Assembly (NCBI RefSeq): GCF_031454135.1
Contig: NZ_JAVDQF010000001.1
Span: 1,488,001-1,552,000, forward strand
Length of the DNA: 64,000 nucleotides
Source: Arthrobacter russicus
GTDB lineage: Bacteria; Actinomycetota; Actinomycetes; Actinomycetales; Micrococcaceae
Direction: 5' to 3'
Positions 35,182-43,296 of the stretch are shown in pieces. Numbering within the stretch: the first letter of the stretch is position 1; each line of letters opens with the position of its first letter. The notes below the pieces were generated by a model, which worked only from the letters and a program-made list of their open reading frames with translations, was not told the DNA's origin and searched no databases. Position numbers and translations under genes: made by a program.

Positions 35182-37938
35182 TCACAGCCACCGGCCGTAG
35201 CGCCGGATGAACAGCACTTTGATGCCTTGGGTCAGCAGGCAGTACGCCGCCAAGGTGCCGATCAGCCACGGGAAGTAGGTCCAGGGCAAAGCCACCAGGC
35301 CCAACGACTGGCCGAATCCGCTGAACGGCAGCACCAGGGCGAAAACACAGGCAGCACCGGTCAGCAGCAACACCGGCCACGATGCCCGGGACTGTACGAA
35401 CGGGATCTTCCCGGTGCGGATCATGTGCACGATCAAGGTCTGCGAAATCAACGATTCGATGAACCAGCCGGACTGGAACAGTGCCGCTTGGTCCGGCGAA
35501 TTGGCACCGAAAACGAACCACATCAGCGCGAAAGTGCTCAGGTCGAACACCGAGGAAATCGGGCCGATGGTGACCATGAACCGGGCCAGCCCCTTGGTTT
35601 CCCATTTCTGCGGCTTGGCCAGGTACTCCTTGTCCACCTTGTCCCAGGGCAGCGAAAGCATCGAGAGGTCGTACACCAAGTTCTGCAGCAGCACCACCAC
35701 CGGGATCATCGGGATGAACGGCAGCAGCGCGGAAGCCACCAGCACCGAGAACATATTGCCGAAGTTCGAGCTCGCGGTCATCTTGATGTACTTGATGATG
35801 TTCCCGAAGGTGCGCCGGCCCTCCTGGATTCCGGCCTCGAGCACCATCAAGTCCTTCTGCAGCAGGATGATGTCCGCGGATTCCCGCGCGATGTCCACCG
35901 CGGTGTCCACCGAGATTCCGACGTCGGCGGCACGCAAGGCGGCGGCATCGTTGATCCCGTCGCCCATGAAGCCGACGGTATGCCCGTTGGCTTGCAGCTG
36001 TTCCACGATCCGGGCCTTCTGCATCGGGTTCACTTTCGCGAACACCGCGGTGCCTTCCACCGCCTCGGCGAGCTGTGCGTCGTCGAGCGCTTCGATCTCG
36101 CTGCCGGTCAGCAGCGAACCGGGCGCATCGGTCTCGATGCCGACTTGCCGGCACACGGTCCGGGCGACCAGCTCGTTGTCCCCGGTGATCACTTTCACCG
36201 CGGTACCGTGCCGGCGCAGGGCCTCGATCGCCGAAGCGGCGGAAGCTTTGGGCGGGTCGAGGAAGGACAGGAACCCGAGCAGGGTCATCTCTTTCTCATC
36301 GGCCACCGAATAATCCTCGCGGTGCGAGCCGGGCGCGGTCGCCAGCGCCAGGACCCGCATTCCCTCCGCGTTCTGGGCCGCGACCAGCTCGGCGAGTTCC
36401 GCCCGCCGGTCCGGCGTCAGCGGATGCGGGTGGCCTTTGACCAGCACGCTGCTGCACACGTCCAGGACTTCCTCCACCGCACCCTTGGTGATCATCAGGG
36501 GCGCGGTTCCGCCCTCGAGCACCACGGTCATCCGGCGCCGCGAGAAGTCGAACGGGACTTCATCGATCAACCGGTAAGCACCGTCCATTTCGGCCAGGAT
36601 CTCCGGCCCGGCAGCATCCAGCACCGCCCGGTCCAGCAGATTGCGCAGACCGGTTTGGAACCGGGCGTTGGCCGCAGCCATCCGGAGCACCCGCAGGCTC
36701 GACGTCCCGTGCACGTCGAGGTGCCGTTCCAACACGATCCGGTCCTCGGTCAGCGTCCCGGTCTTGTCGGTGCAGAGCACATCCATCGCGCCGAGGTTCT
36801 GGATCGCGTTAAGCCGCTTCACGATGACCTGGTGTTTGGACATCTTCACCGCGCCCCGGGCGAGGTTCGCGGTGACGATCATCGGCAGCATTTCCGGCGT
36901 CAGGCCCACGGCGGTCACCAGACCGAAGAGGAACGCGCTGGTCCAGTCCTTGGTCAACCCGTTGATCAGGAACACCAGCGGCACCATGACCAGCATGAAC
37001 TTGACCAGCAGGAAACTGACCTTTTTCACGCCTTGGTCGAAGCTGGTCTCCGGCCGCTTCCCGGCCAGTTGCGCGCTCATCGCGCCGAAGTAGGTTTCGG
37101 ACCCGGTGTGCACCACGACCGCGGTGCCGCTTCCGGAGATCACCGAGGTGCCCATGAAGCCCAGACTGTCCGCCGACAGCAAATTGCTCGCGGTGATCTC
37201 CTGGGCGGTGACCGGGGACTTCTCATTCGGCAGCGATTCGCCGGTGAGCATGCCTTCATTGATCTGCAGGTCTTTGGTGCGCAGGAACCGCACATCGGCC
37301 GGGATCATGTCACCGGCCGCCAGTTCCACGATGTCCCCCGGGACGACGTCCTCGATCGGGATCTCCCGGGTCACCGGATCGCCGAAGTCGTTCTGCCGGG
37401 TCACCGCGGTGGTGGTCTGCACCATCGATTGCAGGGCTTGCGCGGCCTTGCCGGAACGGTATTCCTGCCAGAACCGCATGCCCACCGAAACCAGCACCAT
37501 GACGCCGAGGGTGACCACGCCCTTGAATGAAGGGCCCTCTTCCGGATCTGCGAACACGATGTCGGTCAACGCCATCACCACGGCGAGGAAGCACAGGATC
37601 AAGACGAAGGGGTTGTTGAATGCGGACAGCAGCTGCAGCCAAGCCGGCTCGGGACGGTCATGGTTGACTTCGTTGCGGCCGTAGCGTTCCTGCCGGACTT
37701 GGACCTTGAGCTGGTCCAGGCCGCGCATCCCGCTGCCCAGCCGCTCCAGCAGCTGTTCCGGCGGTTTGACTGCGGCGACTGCCATCGATTCGGCCCGTTC
37801 CGCCAGCTTGGCATTCAGCCGGGCGTTCTGCCGGGCGCTTTTGGCGAGTGCGCGGCGGTTCTTCGCGGGGGTCCGGCTTTGCCCCGGCGGGTTCGACGGA
37901 CCCGGCGGAGTCAAGGTCCTGGGCGAGGTGTTCTGCAT
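35182..37938 (-). CDS. mgtA: Magnesium-translocating P-type ATPase
   Basis: 918 residues from ATG 37938, behind AGGAGA; the frame extends upstream into the preceding gene but that part is non-coding. P-type features: TGES loop in NEGMLTGESLPNEKSP, phosphorylation site VLCTDKTGTLTED, nucleotide domain, hinge GDGINDAAALRAADVG, and ten membrane helices. The N-terminal region has a basic/Ala stretch and GLDQLKVQVRQERYGRNEVNHD as in MgtA/MgtB. It imports Mg2+ under limitation. It is third in an operon that begins with an M-box riboswitch, which supports magnesium as substrate. Confidence 0.95.
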   Translation of the reverse strand: MQNTSPRTLTPPGPSNPPGQSRTPAKNRRALAKSARQNARLNAKLAERAESMAVAAVKPPEQLLERLGSGMRGLDQLKVQVRQERYGRNEVNHDRPEPAWLQLLSAFNNPFVLILCFLAVVMALTDIVFADPEEGPSFKGVVTLGVMVLVSVGMRFWQEYRSGKAAQALQSMVQTTTAVTRQNDFGDPVTREIPIEDVVPGDIVELAAGDMIPADVRFLRTKDLQINEGMLTGESLPNEKSPVTAQEITASNLLSADSLGFMGTSVISGSGTAVVVHTGSETYFGAMSAQLAGKRPETSFDQGVKKVSFLLVKFMLVMVPLVFLINGLTKDWTSAFLFGLVTAVGLTPEMLPMIVTANLARGAVKMSKHQVIVKRLNAIQNLGAMDVLCTDKTGTLTEDRIVLERHLDVHGTSSLRVLRMAAANARFQTGLRNLLDRAVLDAAGPEILAEMDGAYRLIDEVPFDFSRRRMTVVLEGGTAPLMITKGAVEEVLDVCSSVLVKGHPHPLTPDRRAELAELVAAQNAEGMRVLALATAPGSHREDYSVADEKEMTLLGFLSFLDPPKASAASAIEALRRHGTAVKVITGDNELVARTVCRQVGIETDAPGSLLTGSEIEALDDAQLAEAVEGTAVFAKVNPMQKARIVEQLQANGHTVGFMGDGINDAAALRAADVGISVDTAVDIARESADIILLQKDLMVLEAGIQEGRRTFGNIIKYIKMTASSNFGNMFSVLVASALLPFIPMIPVVVLLQNLVYDLSMLSLPWDKVDKEYLAKPQKWETKGLARFMVTIGPISSVFDLSTFALMWFVFGANSPDQAALFQSGWFIESLISQTLIVHMIRTGKIPFVQSRASWPVLLLTGAACVFALVLPFSGFGQSLGLVALPWTYFPWLIGTLAAYCLLTQGIKVLFIRRYGRWL

Positions 37939-37981
37939 GTCGGTCTCCTGGAAATCGTGATTCGGGCTGGGATGCGGCCGC

Positions 37982-39178
37982 TCAGCGGGCGGCCAGGGCG
38001 GTGCTGTGCGCAACCGCGAGTGCGTCGTCCACGGTGACCACACCGAGGATCCGGCGCTCCTCGTCGACGACCGGCAGCAGCAACAGGTTGTGGTCTGCCA
38101 TGGTGCGGCAGAGCTCCTCGGCCTCGGCGTCGGCCGGCACCGACACCGGGTAGGGCTCGGCAGCATGCAGCAGCAACGTCTCCGCTGGCAGCCGCAAGGC
38201 CGCGACCAGGCCCAGGACCGCGACCAGCCGGTCCTCGCGGTCCACGCTGTACAGGCTCAAACTGGCTTCCGGTTGCTGTTGCTCCGCATGCTGCACCGCG
38301 GAAATCGCTACGCCCACGGTCGTATCGGCGGGAAACTGGAGAAAGTCGGGCACCATCATCCCGCCGGCCGTGGTCGGGTTGTACTTGAGCAGCCGGGTGA
38401 TCTGCACCCGCTGGCTGGGCGGAATCTGGGCGAGCACTTCGGCGCGGCGATCTTGGGCGAGTTCCATCAGCGCATCGGCGGCATCGTCCGGCTGCATCCG
38501 GGCGAGCAACCCGGCGACTTCGGAGTCCGCACGGAGCGCGAACAGGCTGTGCTGTTCGTCCCGGTGCAGTTCCTCGAAGACGTCGGCCTCCAGTTCCGGA
38601 TCGGAACTCACCCAAGCGGTCAGGTCCGCTTGTTCCGGCCCGGAAGCCTGCTCGATCAAATCCGCCAGCTGCGCGGCTTTCAGCCGGGCCAGACGGTCCC
38701 GGTCCCGGGACGGCGAGCCACCCGGGAACCCCACCAGCGGTTCGAAGTCCCGCCAATCGCGCAAGGCGTGCGGTTGCGTCCCACGGTCCCACCAACTGGT
38801 TTTGCGCGTGTCCAGGCCGACGGCCGCCCAGCCCTCCGCGGTCCGAGCGAGGTCTACGTCGTACACCCGAACCAACTCCGCCTGTTCGACGTCGATCGCC
38901 CGGCAGCCGAGCACATCGGCCCGCAGCAGTACTTCGCCGAGCCGGCGTTGGAAGGGCCGCAGATCCACGGTCGCGGCAACCAGGGCCAAGCCCTCCGCAT
39001 TGACATCCAGGATCTGGTCGATCGGCAGGAACACCGTTCCGGAGCCCAGCCGCAGCACGATCCCGGACAGCCGCGGATAGTCCTGTGCGGTCAGGTGCAC
39101 GATCACGTCGGCCAGCACGCCGACCGGGCGGCCGTCCTTGGTGATGACCGGTTTTTTCAACATGTTCGAAAGCAGCAT
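37982..39178 (-). CDS. PRC-barrel/MgtE-N/CBS protein without a membrane channel
   Basis: 398 residues from ATG 39178 (MLLSNMLKKPVITKDGRPVG). In order: a PRC-barrel region (about 1-80) and a second PRC-like part (to about 160), the MgtE N-terminal helical domain (about 185-290; DVFEELHRDEQHSLFALR, ARMQPDDAADALMELAQDR), and two CBS motifs (about 295-398; MMVPDFLQFPADTTVG, LLLPVVDEERRILGVVTVDD). In MgtE channels the N and CBS domains bind Mg2+ and gate the pore; here the pore domain is missing. It lies between two Mg transporter genes under the same riboswitch, so a magnesium-sensing regulatory subunit is plausible. Confidence 0.85.
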   Translation of the reverse strand: MLLSNMLKKPVITKDGRPVGVLADVIVHLTAQDYPRLSGIVLRLGSGTVFLPIDQILDVNAEGLALVAATVDLRPFQRRLGEVLLRADVLGCRAIDVEQAELVRVYDVDLARTAEGWAAVGLDTRKTSWWDRGTQPHALRDWRDFEPLVGFPGGSPSRDRDRLARLKAAQLADLIEQASGPEQADLTAWVSSDPELEADVFEELHRDEQHSLFALRADSEVAGLLARMQPDDAADALMELAQDRRAEVLAQIPPSQRVQITRLLKYNPTTAGGMMVPDFLQFPADTTVGVAISAVQHAEQQQPEASLSLYSVDREDRLVAVLGLVAALRLPAETLLLHAAEPYPVSVPADAEAEELCRTMADHNLLLLPVVDEERRILGVVTVDDALAVAHSTALAAR

Positions 39179-39228
39179 GGTTTTCTCTCTCTGTGAGATT
39201 CGGCTTCTCCGCGGTTCCTGGCCAGAGC

Positions 39229-40884
39229 TCAGGAACCGCCCAAGGCCAGTTGCACGACGCGGACGACGACCAGCACCATGGCCAGCACCAGGTAGCCGCG
39301 GAGCACGCTGAGCCCGATCCGGTTGCCGGCCGAGAGCTTCGGCTTGGCCAGCAGCGCCAGCGGCGGCATCCGCCAGGTGTTCCGCTGGGCGAATTCGGCC
39401 TGGCGCTCCTGCACCACGGCTTCGCTCAACGGGGTCTTTTTGCGCACCACGAACCAGACCAGACCGCCGATCGCGGTGATCGCCGAGCCGCCGAGCAGGA
39501 TTCCGATGATGATCGCTTCGGGCAGATCCGGGAAGAGCACGCCCACGGTGAGCACGAGCGAAAGCATGACCAGCACCGCGATCACGATCACCGTGAAGAC
39601 GTTCATCAGCTTCCGGTTGACCCACGGCCCGAGCACTTCCCGGTCGTTGCACAGCAGCAGCAGGAAGACCGTGGCCGAGGGCAACAGCACACCGGCCAGG
39701 ACTTGGACGCCGACCGTGAGCAGGCCCAAGGGGCTGCCCGGGATCAGCACGATGGCCGCAGCGCCCACCAGGATTCCGGCGAACACCGCGTAGAACCCTT
39801 TGGCCTCGGAGGGCTTGCGGTGCAGCGAATGCTTCAAGCCCAGCACGTCGCCGAGGGCGTAGGAGGTGGACAGCCCGACGGCGGCCGCACCGATGATCGA
39901 GGCGTCGATCAGGGCGATCGCGAAGAGCACCCCGAAGACTTCGCCGGCCTTCGCTTCCAGGCCCTGCGCCACGCCTAGCACATCGGTGAAATTCCCGAAT
40001 CCCTCAGTTCCGGCGAACGTCGCTGCGGCGAAGGACATCATCGCGGCAGCGCCGACGATCACGATCACGATGCCCACCCACAGGTCCACCTTGCTGTACT
40101 TCAGGAACCGCGGGGTGATCCGCTTGTCGATCAGGTAGCTCTGTTGGAAGAACAACTGCCAGGGCGCCACCGTGGTGCCCACGATGCCGATGATCAGCAG
40201 CATCACGGTGGACAGGTCGGAACCGGCGGGCAGCCCCGGGATGAAGAAATCGCGGGCGATCTGGCCGATCGGCGGATGCACTGCGAGCACGATCGGAATC
40301 AGCAGCAGCGAACCCAGCACCAGAATCAGGCAGGCCCGCTCGAAGCGCCGGAACGAGCCGGTGCTCGCCGCGATGATGATCACGATGGTCGCGATGATCA
40401 CCCCCGGGATCTGCGGCACGCCGAGGTAGCTCAAGCCCAGGCTGATCCCGATGAATTCGGTGACGATGGTCAGCGCGTTGAGCAGGAAGAGGTCGATCAC
40501 ACTGAACGCCCCCCAGAACTTCCCGAACCGCTCCAGGATCAGCCTGGCGTGGCCGACGCCGGTCACCGCGCCCAGCCGGAGCACCATCTCCTGGTTGACG
40601 TAGAGCACCGGGATCAGGAGCAGCAGGGTCCACAGCAATGCGGTCCCGTAGTTCTGGCCGGCTTCGGTGTAGGTGCTGAATGCGCCGGCATCGTTGTCCC
40701 CGACCATCACGATCAGGCCGGGGCCCACGATTGCGATCAGGGTCTTCAGCCGGGCCTTGAGCGTGCCCCGCGGGGCATTGTCATTGACGGAAATGGTTCC
40801 GAGGGCGCCTTTGATGTCTCCGGTGTGGGCCGAATCGAGGACGGCCGAATTGGCAGTTTGATTGGTGCTGGTATCGAGGGTCAT
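39229..40884 (-). CDS. Nramp-related transporter, probable Mg2+ importer (NRMT/NrmA type)
   Basis: 551 residues, ATG 40884 behind AGGA. Eleven or twelve membrane helices in the Nramp/LeuT fold. In helix 1 the canonical DPGN is replaced by DNDAG (residues 63-67, IVMVGDNDAGAFSTY). In helix 6 the metal-binding MPH is replaced by APW (GTTVAPWQLFFQQS), so the manganese/iron-selective methionine is alanine. Loss of that methionine is the hallmark of Nramp-related magnesium transporters. The upstream M-box and the downstream Mg genes support this. It could easily be mislabelled mntH. Confidence 0.88.
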   Translation of the reverse strand: MTLDTSTNQTANSAVLDSAHTGDIKGALGTISVNDNAPRGTLKARLKTLIAIVGPGLIVMVGDNDAGAFSTYTEAGQNYGTALLWTLLLLIPVLYVNQEMVLRLGAVTGVGHARLILERFGKFWGAFSVIDLFLLNALTIVTEFIGISLGLSYLGVPQIPGVIIATIVIIIAASTGSFRRFERACLILVLGSLLLIPIVLAVHPPIGQIARDFFIPGLPAGSDLSTVMLLIIGIVGTTVAPWQLFFQQSYLIDKRITPRFLKYSKVDLWVGIVIVIVGAAAMMSFAAATFAGTEGFGNFTDVLGVAQGLEAKAGEVFGVLFAIALIDASIIGAAAVGLSTSYALGDVLGLKHSLHRKPSEAKGFYAVFAGILVGAAAIVLIPGSPLGLLTVGVQVLAGVLLPSATVFLLLLCNDREVLGPWVNRKLMNVFTVIVIAVLVMLSLVLTVGVLFPDLPEAIIIGILLGGSAITAIGGLVWFVVRKKTPLSEAVVQERQAEFAQRNTWRMPPLALLAKPKLSAGNRIGLSVLRGYLVLAMVLVVVRVVQLALGGS

Positions 40885-41009
40885 GATTCCTGAGTTTCTT
40901 CCCTGTTTTGGGCAGGGGTCATCGAGGTGCGGTGTTTGGGGCGCGTCGAAGCGCAACCGAGGGCTGCTGGGCAGCGGTCGGCGAAGGGTGTTCTAAGGCT
41001 CGGGGTCAA

Positions 41010-41071
41010 GTCCCGCGCGCAGTGCAGCGAAACGCGTTGCGGTCAGCGAATCGATTGATCGGGCGCGGGAC
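41010..41071 (-). promoter_or_regulatory. Complementary segments linking the uORF to downstream leader RNA
   Basis: GTCCCGCGC inside the 16-codon ORF (41063-41071) is the exact complement of GCGCGGGAC at 41010-41018 in the transcript. Ribosome occupancy of the ORF would open this 9-bp stem. It is a candidate attenuation switch; no folding calculation was possible. Confidence 0.45.
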
Positions 41072-41093
41072 AGGGTTGATGACCAGAACTCAT
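41043..41093 (-). CDS. 16-codon proline-rich leader ORF between the M-box and the Mg operon
   Basis: ATG 41093 follows GGGAG with 7 bases of spacing, and the frame reads MSSGHQPCPAPDQSIR then TGA. Three prolines alternate with other residues and an aspartate follows (PCPAPD). It lies in the 300-base leader between the M-box and the Nramp-related gene. Enterobacterial mgtA has a comparable 17-codon proline-rich leader (mgtL) whose translation senses low Mg2+. The small size makes the call uncertain, but ribosome site, position and composition agree. Confidence 0.55.
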   Translation of the reverse strand: MSSGHQPCPAPDQSIR

Positions 41094-41179
41094 GGTTCAA
41101 CTCCCGTCTTCCAGCGCGGCGCGGAGTTCATCGCGGCATTCAAAACCGCAGAACAAGAGAGGTTCGGCATTTTGCCGAT

Positions 41180-41358
41180 GATTGCCCCTCCTCGTCAGAC
41201 CTTTGGCACTTCGCGTCGTGACCCTGCGGAATCCGCTGGGAGCCAATCGGGATCACCCCTTAGGCCGGGGTGGTCTGTCCTGATCCGGGGCGTCTCTCGA
41301 CGTTTGGGATCGCTGGCTTGTGTCCGCGAAGGAGCCTCAGCTATCGAGTGGCACCTTG
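41180..41358 (-). ncRNA. M-box (ykoK) magnesium riboswitch
   Basis: In transcript order the leader shows M-box landmarks: AAGGTG, then TGAGGCTCCT (41343-41334), AGCCAGCGATCCCAAACGTC and GAGAGACGCC (41320-41290), GGATCAGGACAG, CCTAAGGGGTG, and a closing AAGTGCCAAAGGTCTGACGA matching the conserved AGUGCUAAAGCUCUACGA of the Bacillus mgtE leader. Spacing and order agree with known M-boxes. It precedes the three-gene magnesium operon by 300 bases. The ends are approximate. The expression platform is not certain; CGGCA-AAA-TGCCG near its 3' end is a small hairpin. Confidence 0.88.
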
Positions 41359-41365
41359 CTTACCC

Positions 41366-41394
41366 AGGGTAACTCTCGATCCTGGCATTGGCAA
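41366..41394 (-). promoter_or_regulatory. Promoter of the M-box/magnesium operon
   Basis: TTGCCA (-35, 41394-41389) and TACCCT (-10, 41371-41366) are separated by 17 bp on this strand. Transcription would start near 41360, just at the 5' edge of the M-box. The promoter lies immediately after the stop of the upstream gene. Confidence 0.6.
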
Positions 41395-41397
41395 ACC

Positions 41398-42312
41398 TCA
41401 GCCGTGCGCCCGCAAATGATCGTAGAGTTCCCGGGCTGCCAGTCCGAGTGCCTGCTCGGCGAGCGGCTGCACATAGGCCGGCACCGACGACTCGCTGAGC
41501 ACCACGACGATGAAGCCGGGGTGGCCTTCCGGAGTCGCGATCCCGACTTCATGCCGCAGGTTCAGGAAGGTCCCGGTCTTCGAACTCCAGAGCGTGGCAT
41601 CGGATTCGAAATGCGGCGCCAGGCGGCGCCGCAGCGCATTGTCTTCCAACAGTTCCATCAGCTGCCGGCCCACCGCCCCGGAATCCGCCCGGATCCGCTG
41701 CAGGAGGTTCGCCAGCGACCTGGCCGAACCGGCATTGGCCTGATGCACGTCCAGTTGCTTGATCACGTGCCCTTGCCCGTTGGTGCCGCTGTTGATCGCC
41801 AGCTCGAGTGCCAGCCCGGGCTGTTCGGCGTCGAGCACGTCGGCGACCGTGCGCTGGAGTTCGGTGAGCGTATGCCGGACCACCACGTCGGCAACGCCGT
41901 AGTTCAGGAGCACCTGATTGATCCGCGCCGGCGGGCAGCGCTCGAAGAGAAGTTCCGCGGCGGTGTTATCGCTGGTGGTGACCGCGAGGAAGGCCAGGTC
42001 CGGCAGCGTGATCCAGGCCGGTCCGCGGAACCGCGACAGCCCGGTCGGGCCGTCCAGCCGGCACCGCGGATCACACTGCACCAACTCCGCCGGGTCCAGC
42101 CGCCCGTGTTCGATGTCATACAGCACGGCGAGCGCGAGCGGGAGTTTCACCACCGAAGCCAAAGGGAACTTGCGTTCGGTATCGATGCCCAGTTCGGCCC
42201 CGGTGGCCAAATCCCGGACCAGCACCCCGGCGGCCAAGCCGGCAGTGCGCAAATGCTCCTTGGCCCGCAGCACCGCGGCGGTGCCGCTCCTCTGCAATTG
42301 TTCCGTGCTCAT
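41398..42312 (-). CDS. Cytosolic class A beta-lactamase-like protein (BlaB-like)
   Basis: 304 residues with no signal peptide. The penicillin-recognising motifs are present: SVVK (FPLASVVKLPLALAVL), SDN (VTTSDNTAAELLF) and KTG (WSSKTGTFLNLRHEVGI). No E166-type omega loop is evident. It overlaps the LysR gene by ATGA and is divergent from a true beta-lactamase. In Streptomyces cacaoi, blaA (LysR) and blaB (a cytosolic protein of this kind) control the divergent blaL lactamase gene. The same three-gene layout here suggests a regulatory partner rather than a resistance enzyme. Confidence 0.75.
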   Translation of the reverse strand: MSTEQLQRSGTAAVLRAKEHLRTAGLAAGVLVRDLATGAELGIDTERKFPLASVVKLPLALAVLYDIEHGRLDPAELVQCDPRCRLDGPTGLSRFRGPAWITLPDLAFLAVTTSDNTAAELLFERCPPARINQVLLNYGVADVVVRHTLTELQRTVADVLDAEQPGLALELAINSGTNGQGHVIKQLDVHQANAGSARSLANLLQRIRADSGAVGRQLMELLEDNALRRRLAPHFESDATLWSSKTGTFLNLRHEVGIATPEGHPGFIVVVLSESSVPAYVQPLAEQALGLAARELYDHLRAHG

Positions 42313-43205
42313 CGGGCAACCGCCAGCCCGGCGGTCGCAGCCGACATGCCCAAGGCCAGGCCCATGGTCCGGCTGAATTCAGCGGCCCCGGTGAGTTCCA
42401 ACACCGGTTCCCGGGCGGTGACCCGCAGAAACCGATGCAGCTCCAGATCGCCGAGCGGCCGCCAGAACAGGCCGTGCCGCTCGGCTTCCTCCTCGGTGCA
42501 CAGCAGCAAAGAACCGGCAAAGCTGACCGGAGCGATCCACTCGGTGAAGTGCGTGGCAATCCGCAGCTGCCGCCGGGTCAAGGCTGCGCGGTCCCCGGCC
42601 CGGCGCAGCGGGTCCCGGATCGCCGGCACATCGTCGATGGGCTGCACCCAGAGCGCAGCCGAGCGGTCGGCCGCCGGGAAGGTGCGCAGCGAGTCCAAGA
42701 AAAACCGCCCGGTCCCCGCGTCCGGCTGGCCGGCCACGCCGAGCCGAGCAGCCCATTGCGCTTCCCCTGCTGGCCCGGCTTCCACCAGCAGATCCACCTC
42801 CAGGCTCCGGAAGGCATGCGTCCCGCGATAGACGTCGCAACGGCAGATCCTGATCTGGAAGCCGAGTCGATGCGCGGTCGCGACGACCGAACTCAGATCC
42901 GCGAGTTCGCAGTGCTCGGGAACGCAGAGCCGGACCGGGCGGGAGCGCTGTTCGGCTGCCTGCAGGGACAGTTCATCGGCCAGTTCGCAAAGCTGCCGGG
43001 CTTTGCCCAACATCGCCGAACCCAGCGGAGTCAAACTGAGATTCCGGGTGGAGCGGTGGAACAGGGCGCCGCCCAGGCTGCGCTCCAAAGCGGCGATCCG
43101 GCGGCTGACCACCGGTTGGACGAGGCCCAGCGCTTCGGCCGCAGCAGTAAATGAACCACGGTCGTTGACCTCGACGAAGCACCGGCAGCCGGACAACAGA
43201 TCCAC
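42309..43205 (-). CDS. LysR-family regulator (BlaA/AmpR-like)
   Basis: 298 residues. The N-terminal winged helix-turn-helix reads MDLLSGCRCFVEVNDRGSFTAAAEALGLVQPVVSRRIAALE, followed by the linker helix LGGALFHRSTRNLSLTPLG and a substrate-binding-type effector domain. It is divergent from the class A beta-lactamase gene and translationally coupled to the cytosolic beta-lactamase-like gene. It probably activates or represses the lactamase from the T-N11-A palindrome in the intergenic region. The effector is unknown; AmpR-type proteins respond to wall fragments. Confidence 0.88.
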   Translation of the reverse strand: MDLLSGCRCFVEVNDRGSFTAAAEALGLVQPVVSRRIAALERSLGGALFHRSTRNLSLTPLGSAMLGKARQLCELADELSLQAAEQRSRPVRLCVPEHCELADLSSVVATAHRLGFQIRICRCDVYRGTHAFRSLEVDLLVEAGPAGEAQWAARLGVAGQPDAGTGRFFLDSLRTFPAADRSAALWVQPIDDVPAIRDPLRRAGDRAALTRRQLRIATHFTEWIAPVSFAGSLLLCTEEEAERHGLFWRPLGDLELHRFLRVTAREPVLELTGAAEFSRTMGLALGMSAATAGLAVAR

Positions 43206-43238
43206 GGTCCGAGACTAGCCAATATATGCACATTCGAC

Positions 43239-43253
43239 ATCAATCTGACTGAT
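43239..43253. promoter_or_regulatory. LysR-type operator between bla and its regulator
   Basis: ATCAATCTGACTGAT matches ATCANTCNGANTGAT, a near-palindrome with the T-N11-A core of LysR boxes. It is located 34 bp from the regulator ATG and 44 bp from the lactamase ATG. Confidence 0.6.
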
Positions 43254-43296
43254 TTGTTCTTTGAAAACATGAAATCGGGTCCCGCAGGCTGGAGCC

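Noticed and set aside
35227-37530. 767-codon plus-strand frame opposite mgtA
   Set aside because: Antisense shadow of the P-type ATPase, with low-complexity His/Arg/Gln composition and no family match.
39229-40884. Assignment as a manganese transporter (mntH)
   Set aside because: The helix-1 and helix-6 metal-site motifs are changed to the magnesium type and the leader is an M-box.
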